In this document: in pieces, positions 10,737 to 20,227 of the stretch | Layout of the letters: each line of letters begins with the position of its first letter | How positions within the stretch are numbered: the first letter of the stretch is position 1 | Assembly (NCBI GenBank): GCA_026419775.2 | Contig: JAOPGA020000310.1 | Coordinates: 1-48,159 of the forward strand | DNA: 48,159 nt | Source of the DNA: Acrasis kona | Taxonomy: Eukaryota > Heterolobosea > Eutetramitea > Acrasida > Acrasidae | Reading direction: 5' to 3' | Made by a program: the position numbers and the translations under genes | The notes under the pieces: generated by a model | Told to the model about the DNA's origin: nothing | Seen by the model: the letters and a program-made list of their open reading frames with translations, nothing else | The model's database searches: none

Positions 10737-11223
10737 TTAGATTTTTTTTGGATTTCTTCTTTGAATGTCTTCTATTTGGAGCATGCGGAGGTGTAAAAGC
10801 CAACGATAGTTTCCGAATTGCTCTTTGAAGAGCTTTATTTTCATTTGCAGTAAATAAATTCTTGTAATAAAGTAGCAGTCCAATCCCAACGTACACTTTC
10901 GCTTCTCACAGTTGTTAAATGCTTTTTCATTTTTCTAACCTTCATATATTAGAACAATTTTATAAAACAAATACCCTTTTTGCTGAAGGAGGCTTTTCAA
11001 TCATTTCAGATAAAGAAATGTTCTCAAAAGTCAACACCTCAAACTTTTTAATTTGTCGCTCAAACCAATTTTTGTCATTCTTGAAAGCATCACCAGGTCC
11101 GCGAACACGAATCTTTTTTGTTTTTGGCCCAGTCGAATTGTTTGTCGTGAGAGGGCGTTTAATCCGGCATTCGGATTGCACACCAAGGTTGTTGCCTTTC
11201 AAGTCGCCCAAGCATATGGGCAC
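10737..11223 (-). CDS. hypothetical basic protein, 5' end unresolved (2 exons visible)
   Basis: Two segments join in phase over a typical 40-nt GT-AG intron (10935..10974): an upstream exon from at least 11223 to 10975, ending EMIEKPPSAKR, and a downstream exon 10934..10737 starting KNEKAFNNCEKRKCTLGLDC and ending NPKKI-stop. The upstream part is strongly basic (TGPKTKKIRVRGPGDAFK). No in-frame ATG is present near the start. A TGA lies just upstream, so a further 5' exon is missing or the gene is 5'-truncated. Function unknown. A basic protein with a Cys cluster next to transposon debris could be a DNA-binding accessory protein. Confidence 0.4.
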
Positions 11224-11645
11224 TACTCAATTCTCACGACGCGCATCCTTCTGTTCATGGCAATTAAAGTTATTAGATATGCATTGTTGGTTGGAACCTG
11301 TTACTTGTTGCAATCAATTTGGAGGGAAAATCAGATTTTATTGAGAAGAAACCAACTGAGTCATTGTAACCTTCCAATTCAACGTTTACCTTCTAATTCA
11401 ACGTTCACAAAAACTAACCTAGTAGAGTTCTTTGTTGAATGATATCAAGGTTATCACATCAGGTGCAACTATTTTGGCATTTGCTGATCAAGCGAGCTTG
11501 GATGCGAATGAATGAGAATTACCAACACCCACCGCATACATGGCATTGTCATTTCAAAATAGAACCACTTCCAAACCCTTCCGTTTGAGCCACAAAAAAT
11601 AAAAAATCTTTTACAATACATGTGTCAAACTCTTTTACAATATAA
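11224..11645. other. intergenic region upstream of GID8
   Basis: Forward frames over 10919-11442 are antisense to the preceding basic-protein gene and look like shadows. The last 200 bp hold a T-rich duplicated stretch (TCTTTTACAATA at 11609 and again at 11631), just ahead of the GID8 start codon. Confidence 0.4.
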
Positions 11646-12407
11646 ATGTCCAACCCTAAAAGAACAGTGAGCAAAGAAGAATGGGAGAAGAAGCTTAAGC
11701 AGGTCAAGATTAACAAAAGGTAAGGATTGTATCCGAACGGTTTTCATTATATGACAGTGATATTAATAAGTTGATAATGAATTATTTTGTTGTCGAGGGG
11801 TATAAAGATGCCGCAGAGATGTTTCAAAAGGAATCCAATACTCCGAGTAAGTATAATCTACGTAATAATCTCATTTTTAGCATTGATAAACCTTGAAAGC
11901 ATCACTGACAGGGTTAATGTCCGGAATAGTGTACAGAGTGGAGAAATAGAAAAGTCGATCGAACAAGTTAATGATTTAAATCCAGAAATACTAGATAACA
12001 ATTCGAAACTATATTTCCGGTTACAGCAACAGCAATTAATTGAAATGATAAGAGCAGGAAAACTAGACGAGGCTTTACAGTTTGCCACGGAGGAGCTTGC
12101 GCCAAGGGGAGAGGAGAACAAAGAGTTTTTGGACGAGATCGAAAAGACAATGTCGCTTTTAGCGTTCGCTGACATGAGCGACTCACCTGTATCACAACTT
12201 TTGGAGAGTTCACAAAGACAAAAGACTGCCTCTGAATTGAATGCAGCCATCTTGGAGAGCCAATGTCAGGAGACAGCACCCAAACTACCAACACTTTTAA
12301 AGATGCTCATGTGGGCACAAAAGAGATTAGACGAAAAATTAATTTACCCAAGAATAAATGATTTACAAACAGCAGAATTGGTTGTTCCCAACCAAGAGAA
12401 AAAGTAA
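11646..12407 (+). CDS. GID8: GID8/TWA1-like LisH-CTLH subunit of the CTLH (GID) E3 ligase
   Basis: Three exons, 11646..11719, 11758..11846 and 11881..12407, with introns of 38 and 34 nt; 229 aa, the same size as human GID8 (228). The N-terminus SKEEWEKKLKQVKIN is followed by a LisH motif (DINKLIMNYFVVEGYKDAAE). The CTLH segment follows (ITDRVNVRNSVQSGEIEKSI) with the hallmark LYFRLQQQQLIEMIRAGKLD, then the CRA region (EKTMSLLAFADMSDSP, LKMLMWAQKRLDEK). The protein is a scaffold subunit of the RanBPM/CTLH ubiquitin ligase. It converges on Ku80 with 19 bp between stops, and the poly(A) signals of the two genes are interleaved. Confidence 0.95.
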
Positions 12408-12418
12408 TTTGAAATGTA

Positions 12419-12431
12419 AATAAAATTTATT
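12419..12431. terminator. back-to-back AATAAA poly(A) signals between GID8 and Ku80
   Basis: AATAAA lies on the plus strand at 12419-12424, and its inverse at 12426-12431 serves the minus strand. The minus-strand copy contains the TAA stop codon of Ku80 (12427-12429). Function is inferred from the motif. Confidence 0.6.
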
Positions 12432-14751
12432 CCAAATCACCAAACATGTCATCGCCGTCAGTCTCTTCTTCTACTTCTTGAACTACGTCAGGTTTCTCTA
12501 TTTCGGTTGGCTTTAAAAAGTCTTTTGCTTCTTGACCAGTCACACTACTACTTGCACTTTCATCTTCAGTTATCAATGACACTTTGTTCTTGACCAAGTA
12601 ATTGTCCCAAAATTCACTCCGTTTACCAGTGGAGAATTGAAGTTTTAATTGATTCATAAAAGTATTGAACTTGCCGACTTCCTCTTCCTTCAAACAACCA
12701 GAGCGTAATTCAACGACACAGTCATAAGCCTTGCTATAGTATTGGTCTCCTATGGAATCCTTGATTAGCTTTGTCACAATTAATTGTATTTCTTGAATGG
12801 CCTTGTCCACCATATCCACATCTCTTCTCTTCAACATGTCCTTAAAGTCGCGGACGGGATTGACCGTTCCAATCTTTTCCGCGCGATCTCCCAATAAGGC
12901 ATCAAAGGCTGCTCCTCCCTTCTCACTTGCCAACTGTCTGAGTTCTTCCTCTGACATTCTTTCCACATCCTCCTTCAATCTCTTTGCGGCCCTGACTAAT
13001 TCTTCGTCAACTGGTTTCTCAAGTACGGCCTCTTGTTCTTGTTCTTCTTGTTCTTGTTGGACACCATATGATGCCAAAGATAGACTTTGATCTTCCACAG
13101 CAAACCAATATTTTCTTTTCTTGGCAGCTGTTTTTGTAGGCTCTTCCTTCAATGGGAATTCATTACAAAAATTGGATAAGGACTCGGCACTTGATTTGAT
13201 CAACTCTGAATAAAAAGAAGACAGGCTGCTCTCTGGATAACAATATTTTAATATTTGAGGATCTACTGGGGGAAGTTCAGAATCTTGAGGATTAACAGCA
13301 CGATGATGAAGACAATCATAAAAATGTTGATTAATAGGATTATATACATGACTGGTTTTGAGTGATTCTACAAAAGTATCTTCTTCTTCGTCCTTTTCGA
13401 CGGTCATCATGTCCATACTTTGTATCAACTCCTGGGCAGCATTTAACTGTGATTCGCTTAACTGTACATTCTTGAAGCTTGCAAATGGGTAACTCCTAAT
13501 GTCTTCTGCATATGGTAATGTATTAAAGTAAAAAAAGTTCAGATCAGGTTTGATGCATGGATATAATAGTCCCATCTTTGGTTCCGAATTACCGTCCCTC
13601 ATTACTAAACGTATGATCGCAACTTTTTCTAATTCTGCCAGCGCCCTTACTAGAGCCGATAGAGCCGTATAAGCGTTCGCATCATCTGGTTGGGCGTACA
13701 TTGCGTATGTTTCGCTCATCAAGTAATGTCTAGGAACATTCTTTTCGTCAGTAAACCCTAATAGTAATATACATTTGGTTGCATGGTAGGATAGCATCTT
13801 ATCGTCGGCTTCATTGAAGGGCACCAAATTCTTACCATACTTGTATGCTTTGACTCTCTTGTCAAGTGGTACTTCTAGGTCAGGATCTTCTGTCGCAAAG
13901 TAGGTTCTGTCAATTTTAATCTTTGCATCTTTGGTTGCTTCGGAGTTTAATGAAATCTTTGATAGTCTGTTAGCAGCCGGTAACTTTGTAGAATCTGTTT
14001 TCTTGTAGATCCATACTTTAATCTTGAGTTCATCTCCAATCTCTAAATGTCCACGGTATGTGGTTGTCTCTCTTACTTTCTTGGATCGGAAGAGGCCAAG
14101 TTGACCAATAGCATCTTGCAAAGAAACAACACTGCCTTGCATTTTTGAACACTCCGAATGCCAAAATAATTCATTTTTGTCTTTTGTGGGTAATTCATCA
14201 TCATCACTTTGGTCCATTTTGTTCTCTTGATCAAAGTAGTCTTGTTTAAAGTTTACACCAATGACATTGATGGTTGCTCCCATCTTTTTCAAAGCAGCCA
14301 AAGCCTTTTCGGCGTTTTTTGTTTTCATAGTATCACCGGCATCTGTGATGATGAACACTCTTCTTTTGTACTTTAAGGTCCTTGTGCGGGCTTTTATCAT
14401 GTCTGCGGCCACTTGCAATGCATCGATAAGTTGAGATGGTTTGTTGTTTGGTTCGACTGTGACCTCCGATAGTTCTCTCGACATGTCAAGAGAGACATTG
14501 GATATAGGGCAAAGTACTTGAATGTTCTTGTATTCATCTTCGTCTTCGTTGTTTAATTCGTTCTCAGTATTTTGTGATCCGACCAAAACGATTCCCAATT
14601 CATCCTTAGGAGTCGCACGAATTTTCATCTTTATCATTAGCTCAACCGCCTTTTTGCAATCTTGAAACACTTCGTTTGAATGTAGACCCATTGATTTCCC
14701 TACATCGAGCAGAATCACCATTGCCTCTTTCTGGGGTGCTGGTGTTGTCAT
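12427..14751 (-). CDS. XRCC5: Ku80 (XRCC5), DNA end-binding subunit of Ku
   Basis: Single exon, 774 aa, ATG at 14749-14751. The N-terminal von Willebrand A-like domain (about 8-230) opens with AMVILLDVGKSMG and contains KYKRRVFIITDAGDT. The Ku core beta-barrel follows (about 240-510), including KAYKYGKNLVPFNEADDKML and the strand MGLLYPCIKPDLNFFYF. A helical C-terminal domain (about 600-720; PVRDFKDMLKRRDVDMVDKA) matches the Ku80 C-terminal (PK-binding) domain. The extreme C-terminus is acidic-hydrophobic (DGDDMFGDLE), in the position where vertebrate Ku80 carries its DNA-PKcs contact. Ku80 with Ku70 caps DNA ends for non-homologous end joining. Ku70 is not in this window. Confidence 0.95.
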   Translation of the reverse strand: MTTPAPQKEAMVILLDVGKSMGLHSNEVFQDCKKAVELMIKMKIRATPKDELGIVLVGSQNTENELNNEDEDEYKNIQVLCPISNVSLDMSRELSEVTVEPNNKPSQLIDALQVAADMIKARTRTLKYKRRVFIITDAGDTMKTKNAEKALAALKKMGATINVIGVNFKQDYFDQENKMDQSDDDELPTKDKNELFWHSECSKMQGSVVSLQDAIGQLGLFRSKKVRETTTYRGHLEIGDELKIKVWIYKKTDSTKLPAANRLSKISLNSEATKDAKIKIDRTYFATEDPDLEVPLDKRVKAYKYGKNLVPFNEADDKMLSYHATKCILLLGFTDEKNVPRHYLMSETYAMYAQPDDANAYTALSALVRALAELEKVAIIRLVMRDGNSEPKMGLLYPCIKPDLNFFYFNTLPYAEDIRSYPFASFKNVQLSESQLNAAQELIQSMDMMTVEKDEEEDTFVESLKTSHVYNPINQHFYDCLHHRAVNPQDSELPPVDPQILKYCYPESSLSSFYSELIKSSAESLSNFCNEFPLKEEPTKTAAKKRKYWFAVEDQSLSLASYGVQQEQEEQEQEAVLEKPVDEELVRAAKRLKEDVERMSEEELRQLASEKGGAAFDALLGDRAEKIGTVNPVRDFKDMLKRRDVDMVDKAIQEIQLIVTKLIKDSIGDQYYSKAYDCVVELRSGCLKEEEVGKFNTFMNQLKLQFSTGKRSEFWDNYLVKNKVSLITEDESASSSVTGQEAKDFLKPTEIEKPDVVQEVEEETDGDDMFGDLE

Positions 14752-15021
14752 TTTATGTGAGGTTGACTGCTAGCAGAACATTGAATTGCGCCCTATTTAA
14801 ATCTGTTTTTTTTTTGTAATAATAAAAGATCAAGAAAATGATGGAATAAAATCGAAGAACTTTATATGTGATTTCTTCACAATATAATTTAATTATCATA
14901 ATAACACATTCTACTAATACTCGACTTGAGAAACAAATTCAATCCGACTCGGAATTACATCGGTCCTTAAAATTTTACATTAAATTATTGAATGCATTTT
15001 ATAAACAAGATGCAATATAGA

Positions 15022-15102
15022 GCATCGATGGCCGAGTGGTTAAGGCGACAGACTTGAAATCTGTTGTGGAAACACGCGCAGGTTCGAACCCTGCTCGATG
15101 CG
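15022..15102 (+). tRNA. tRNA-Ser (UGA)
   Basis: Full cloverleaf of 81 nt: acceptor GCATCGA pairs TCGATGC; D-arm GCCGAGTGGTTAAGGC; anticodon arm ACAGA-CTTGAAA-TCTGT with anticodon TGA; a long class-II variable arm (TGTGGAAACACGC); T-arm GCAGG-TTCGAAC-CCTGC; discriminator G. A TTTT pol III terminator follows at 15106-15109. Confidence 0.97.
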
Positions 15103-15105
15103 ACA

Positions 15106-15109
15106 TTTT
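15106..15109 (+). terminator. pol III terminator of tRNA-Ser(UGA)
   Basis: TTTT three bases after the tRNA 3' end. Confidence 0.7.
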
Positions 15110-15315
15110 ATGTTAGTTGTGAAACAAACCTTTTTTGAGTTGCAATGTCTAGGAATGTGCGATTAATGCGTTACCTTAGATCCTAATTACCCAATAATTG
15201 GCAATTAAGCCCGGTTAAAAGATCCTTTAGCCAGGCGCTTCATGATTTATGTCCGTCTGCCTTTTGATCTTGTTTGTAGTGGTGAAGTTGCTCATTAGCT
15301 CGTTTAATTAAAATT

Positions 15316-15410
15316 CGTTTCCTGTGAGATTCGAACTCACGCGTGTTACCACAACAGATTAGCAATCTGCCGCCTTTTATGGAAGCTAGAAACCACTCGG
15401 CCAAAGAAAC
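15316..15410 (-). tRNA. tRNA-Ser (GCU) with a 14-nt insertion in the D-loop
   Basis: Acceptor GTTTCTT pairs AGGAAAC (one G-U). The anticodon arm is GCAGA-TTGCTAA-TCTGT with anticodon GCT. The class-II variable arm is TGTGGTAACACGC and the T-arm GTGAG-TTCGAAT-CTCAC is perfect. Length is 95 nt against 81 nt for the neighbouring tRNA-Ser(UGA). The excess lies wholly in the D-loop: GCCGAGTGGTT is followed by about 14 extra bases (TCTAGCTTCCATAA) before AAGGC. A T-run lies downstream on the minus strand. The rest of the molecule is intact, so I read this as a tRNA with an ectopic D-loop intron or expanded D-loop rather than a pseudogene. Confidence 0.88.
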
Positions 15411-16415
15411 TACATTATACTACTTTTATAATGAAAAAACATATATAACAGTCCTAATGTTTAAATTTGTCTATTGCACGTAGATTGTGGTGTGCTGACC
15501 ATAAGTGTGCAAGACACCAGTAGCAGTGCAACTATGTTACTTTCGTACTTTGTGTCAAAAAAGAGGAATGCAATATTGCTGTTAATTCGACTAACACGCC
15601 AATTCCGAAGTATAGTCAGGCCTTGGTCTAATAGCGATTGCGGGGATCACTAGAAGGAGTTGTAGCATTTTGTGTTCTTGTTGTAATTACAGTGATTGTA
15701 TTAGTTGTCGTCTTTGTTGACTTCCGCAAGCACCGAACCGTGTGACTTGACTCATTCTCATCCGGAAATTGGTGTGGCTACCTTATATGAATAGTCGAAC
15801 TCCCTCCCCTGGTACCATTTCATTGGATGCTTTGATGATGTTTGAGCCATTGAACCATACTACTTTGACGTTGTTAATTCATCAACTTTTTTTGCAGGAG
15901 ATATTGTAGACAGATCAACATCTGATGCCTGCGTAGGTTTCCCTATCCATGTTGTTTTCCTCGTCAGTTTCTATAGAATTATGTCAACCATAAATTACAA
16001 TATTGAACAACCACAATCTTTCATCTTTATTCTCTCAATACCGACAAGTATCCACACCTAGGACAGCAATCCTCTGGGTTGATACTGCAAAAAAACAAAG
16101 ATGATGAAGAAGATGATGAAGATGACGAACACTTGTACCTGATCGTGAGCAATGACAAGTGGAACTATAGTCCAGATGAAACAACCCCGTATGAATACTC
16201 ATTGAGGACAATAGTTTTTATTGATCTGTTTATATAATCCCAAACAACTAATTAGATATCTAACATGCTTCTTAATAATTTTTAAACTATTAAAAGACGC
16301 TTACTTCCTTCAAACACGTGTGTTGTTTACAATTTTCTAATTAGAACGTAGCAGTTAAGATCTGAATTTGAATCTTTTCATTTCCGAAAAACGAACACAA
16401 CACGAACAAAAAATA
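15411..16415. other. region without a supported gene; protein-like fragments
   Basis: A forward frame from about 16005 to 16237, without a start codon, encodes an acidic piece (KNKDDEEDDEDDEHLYLIVS) ending in LRTIVFIDLFI-stop. Reverse-strand pieces near 15780-15960 also look protein-like but are cut by stops. These may be exons of a decayed gene. I could not connect them by GT-AG introns. An A/T-rich leader precedes the ATG11-like start at 16416. Confidence 0.3.
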
Positions 16416-19400
16416 ATGGAGGTTCACAAAGTATTTAATGCCGATACGGGCATACTTATCAACACATTTTCCTCACAAGAGGAGGTGTTAGCCCAGGAAC
16501 AACAATGGAAGCAAAAGCAACCGACTATTCTATTGTTAAAAAGACAAGACCAAACTTACTACGACGATGATGCCGAAGTATACTTTTTGTTCTCTACCCA
16601 AACAGAGGACATGAAAGAGGAAGAGCAAAGATTAGAGCAGCCCCTGCCCATGAGCCAACTAGTACCAAAGCCCCCTGCACTCGACGTCAAGCACCCCGAC
16701 TACATTAAAACATTATCACAATATTATGCCGACATTCTAAACACATCTTTAAACAGAGAGAAGGAATGCAAGCAGCTAAAGGAATCCTCCCTACTAAGAC
16801 GCGATGCCATACGGTCCCTAGTCAACCACTACCTCAAATTGCTCCTCAAAGAGTATGAAAAAAAATTAAGTCAGGTCAAAGAAACCGTCAACCAGGACCA
16901 GCACCTTTTGCGAAACATTTTTACCAGGAGGAACGAAAAATGTAATCACGGCGCTCAAGTCCACCAAATGCACCCAAAGCGAATCCCACGACACATTGAT
17001 GAGTTTCCTATCAGGAATCGATCCCGACTATTCCGAAGAAGGACTAAACAATAGTTACAAGACCGTGCAAGAAGTACTGAACACATCAAGAACGACCATC
17101 GAAATGCAACAACCTGCTTTCAAGTTTTGTCAAGGGCGCATCAATGATTACAGCCATCAAGTTTCACATGACAATGGCATGATTGACGAATGGAGGCAAC
17201 ACTTGTTCGATACCAAAAACATGATTGAAAAGATGGAAATTGCACATCAAGAGTTCGAAACCCATCGCATCACGCTGGAGAAATTAATCAAGAATCGAAC
17301 CGATTCGTCCCTATTGGTGTTGAGCGCCATTCAAGAATTAGAACAGTCACAAATCGAAAAGAGACTTTTACACGAAGACGATCGCTTGAGAGAAGAATTA
17401 TGGAAATGCATGCATTTGGCCAGCAAAGAAAATGCAAGGATCAAAATGATCCCGATGATGAAATTAAGAACGAGAATGGCACAATTCTTGGCCATGTTAG
17501 ACGGAGTGTATCAAACGGTTCACAAGGCACTGGTCAACGGCGCATTACTTCGAATCAAATTCGCATATCATTTGCCATCCATTTATTCGCTCATGATCAC
17601 CGAAGTCCTTCGTAGACGCGAATTCAAATCCAATTTACAAATTGATTTCGATCAATTCTTGGCTCGATTGGAGAAGACATTTGTTGCCGAAAACGAACAA
17701 CGAACATGTTACAAGAATGATTTGAAATTAAAAATGGGATCCGATTCCAATCAAAAAGAAATTTTGGATTCCCTGGTGAGCGGATTGATGGACAAGATTC
17801 AAGATTCCGAAATCATCAAATCGTTCAAGAATTTAAAATCAAAATTAATCGACGATTTGGACATCAAGTTATTACAAGTAGATCCAAACGCAAAAGAAGA
17901 GTGCGAATTTGTATTCATCGATGAAGAATTCCAAGAAGCAAAATCTACTCATGATGCTGATGGCGACGATGATGATGCAAATGTAAATCAAAAAAGAAAT
18001 GTATTGGACATGGCCACCAACATGGGAGCTACTTTATTCTTCAACGAAGTGAATAAACAAGGAAAACAAGTGAAGGAAATGATTCATCACGTGAATCAAA
18101 AAGAAAGAATACGTAGGCAAGAACAACAAGCTAGACGCGCCACCATCGATCAACAAGCTCAATTCATAAAAGATGATGACGATCAAAATGTTTCAATTCA
18201 ACAACAACCATCACCATCACCACCATCCGTAGCAATAGTCGAACAAGAAACAATTTCGTTAGAAAAACATAACGAAAAGATTCGAGAATTAGAATCAGAG
18301 TTGGATCGTTTGAGAAGTGGATTGAATGATTTGGAAATGGAATCCACCGAAAAACTCGATCGATATCAATTATTAACAGACGAACAATCCTCACAAATTC
18401 ATTCGCTCAATCAATCGTTAGAATTGCTCAAAAAAGAATCGCATCAGTCCCATCAAGAATTACTCAAGAATCATCATCAAGAATTAAATTCGTTACAAAA
18501 GAAACATCAAGTCGAATTCGAAAATAAAGTGGACGATTTGACCCGAGAATATACTCGTCAATTGAGCGACTCTAAACAAGCGATCGAAAATTTACAATCC
18601 AAATCAAATTCCATCTCTCAATTCAAATCAAGAATTACACAATTGGAATCGACGGTGGAACATTTGAATCGAATCAACGAATCAACGAATCAAGATTGGT
18701 CCAACGACAAGAAAACCATCGAGAAATTAATGAACGCCAACAAAAATTCATCGGATGATTTGACATTGGAAAAAAACAAGGTGGAACATTTAACCAAGGA
18801 ATTGGAAATGTTAAAATCTCAAAACGAACGTCATGAATCCGAAGCGATTCAATTGTCGAATCAAATCAAGAATCAAAAGGCATTATTGGTTCAATCCAAT
18901 TCCAAGATTTCAAATCTAGATTCGAACGTAACCGATTTGAAATCACAAGTGAGTTCGTTGCATCAAGAATTATCGACTCAAAAAGAAATCAATCTAGATT
19001 TACAACACAAGATTACAAATTTACTCGGTCAACCCAAACAAGTCGTCCAACCACTCAATCAAGATTACGAATCAAAGATTCAACAATTGAGCGAATTGGT
19101 CAGCAATTCATCAAAAGTGATTTCCAATCTAAACTCCAAGGTGAATCAATGGGAAAAGGTGATTTCTCATTTGAAAAAACAATTCACCGTGACCATGACC
19201 ACTCGCATGTCTCACTTGACCGATGCCTCCAGAGAATTAAGCGAAGCTCAAGCCAAAGTGAACCAAAGCGGAACCAGTTATCAAAGACAACAAAAAATCT
19301 TTAGGTTGAATTTGATTCAACAAGGTAAAATCGTGAAGCAGACCATAGCGGAATACGTGGACGTGATGGCATGCATGAGCAGCGTTTCTCCGTTGATTGG

Positions 19401-19839
19401 AGATTTGATAGATTTTGCAAAACAAAGTTTGGGCGATTTGGATCAAATCATGACTCAGTGCGAAATCATGTGTAGAGAAGAATTGGAAGAAGAGAAGGAC
19501 GATTCGGTGGTTGTTTCTTCTTGTCAACATCATCAAGGTAACGGCGCGAATCATAATAGAAGCGTGGTGGTGAGTGGGTTTAGCGTGGACGATAAAATCG
19601 TCTTCTTTAGGTCTCAGAACGAAGGTTTGTGGGAGGCATTTAATATCGACATGCCTAATTATTTCTTATCTCCTGAAGCCGTCATGTCCTTGAAGAGCAA
19701 GAAGAAGGGTCAATATGATTCTACTCATGTTGCTATTGGTCTTGCTGTGGAGATTGAAAAATGTAATTGTCCAGAGAATGCAAGTAATCCTTTGAATTTG
19801 AGAGGTCCTTATCATATTGTAACTGCAGTGTTGGATTAA
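16416..19839 (+). CDS. ATG11/FIP200-like autophagy scaffold, one frame break
   Basis: The start is the ATG at 16416 (MEVHKVFNADTGILI), a ubiquitin-like N-terminal fold as in ATG11/RB1CC1. The reading runs to the T5 run at 16918-16922. There the conserved reading moves forward one base (NI then LPGGTKNVITALKSTKC) and continues to 19839, about 1140 aa in total. The middle is a helical region and a long coiled coil (about 400-950), rich in Asn, Ser, Gln and Glu. The C-terminal ~100 residues match the FIP200/ATG11 Claw: FNIDMPNYFLSPEAVMSLKS, then VAIGLAVEIEKC, NPLNLRGPYHIVTAVLD. The Claw binds selective-autophagy receptors, and the protein scaffolds the ULK1/ATG1 complex. No GT-AG intron of normal size explains the frame change; a 22-nt GT-AG possibility at 16853-16874 gives a poor peptide. 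Confidence 0.85.
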
Positions 19840-19874
19840 ATTGATTCTTTACAATAAAAACGATTTTAAAATAT

Positions 19875-20201
19875 ATGACTGGTGTTCAAGTGTTTGAGGG
19901 TAGTGCGAATATTGAAAAGAATGAAAACGTGATCAAGATTAATCAATTGGAGACGAGGATCAACGGTATTTCTACCATCGTGTTTGAACCGAATGTGGTT
20001 GATGAAAATGCAGAAGGATTGACCCTTTTGATACAGCCTTGGTCTCCGTATCTTGAGGGTGTTCGGTTAGAGGGTGAAGAGTTGATGGACGAATATAAAT
20101 TTACAGCACAAGATGGTATGCTCAAATTGCACTTTGATAAATCAGGAGTCGCCAAGTTGAACAAGGGGGGAAAGCTCACGTTAATAGATCAATACAGATG
20201 A
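19875..20201 (+). CDS. small hypothetical protein, 108 aa
   Basis: ATG at 19875; single exon, slightly acidic, without signal peptide or membrane segment. The sequence looks like an alpha/beta or all-beta small domain (INGISTIVFEPNVVDENAEG, LTLLIQPWSPYLEGVRLEGE, and a basic end KLNKGGKLTLIDQYR). It starts 35 bp after the ATG11-like gene and converges on the MAPK gene with 26 bp between stops. Family not recognised. Confidence 0.7.
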   Translation: MTGVQVFEGSANIEKNENVIKINQLETRINGISTIVFEPNVVDENAEGLTLLIQPWSPYLEGVRLEGEELMDEYKFTAQDGMLKLHFDKSGVAKLNKGGKLTLIDQYR

Positions 20202-20227
20202 AGGTTTATATAATACAAAATTTTTAT

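Noticed and set aside
10919-11442. Two overlapping forward frames of 130-140 codons
   Set aside because: They are antisense to a spliced minus-strand gene with a typical 40-nt intron, and their composition (Phe/Leu/Cys-rich) is that of a shadow frame.
16853-16874. A 22-nt GT-AG segment that would fix the frame of the ATG11-like gene as an intron
   Set aside because: Far shorter than every other intron here, and it replaces good helical sequence by a Ser/Thr/Pro-rich peptide; the T5 indel is simpler.
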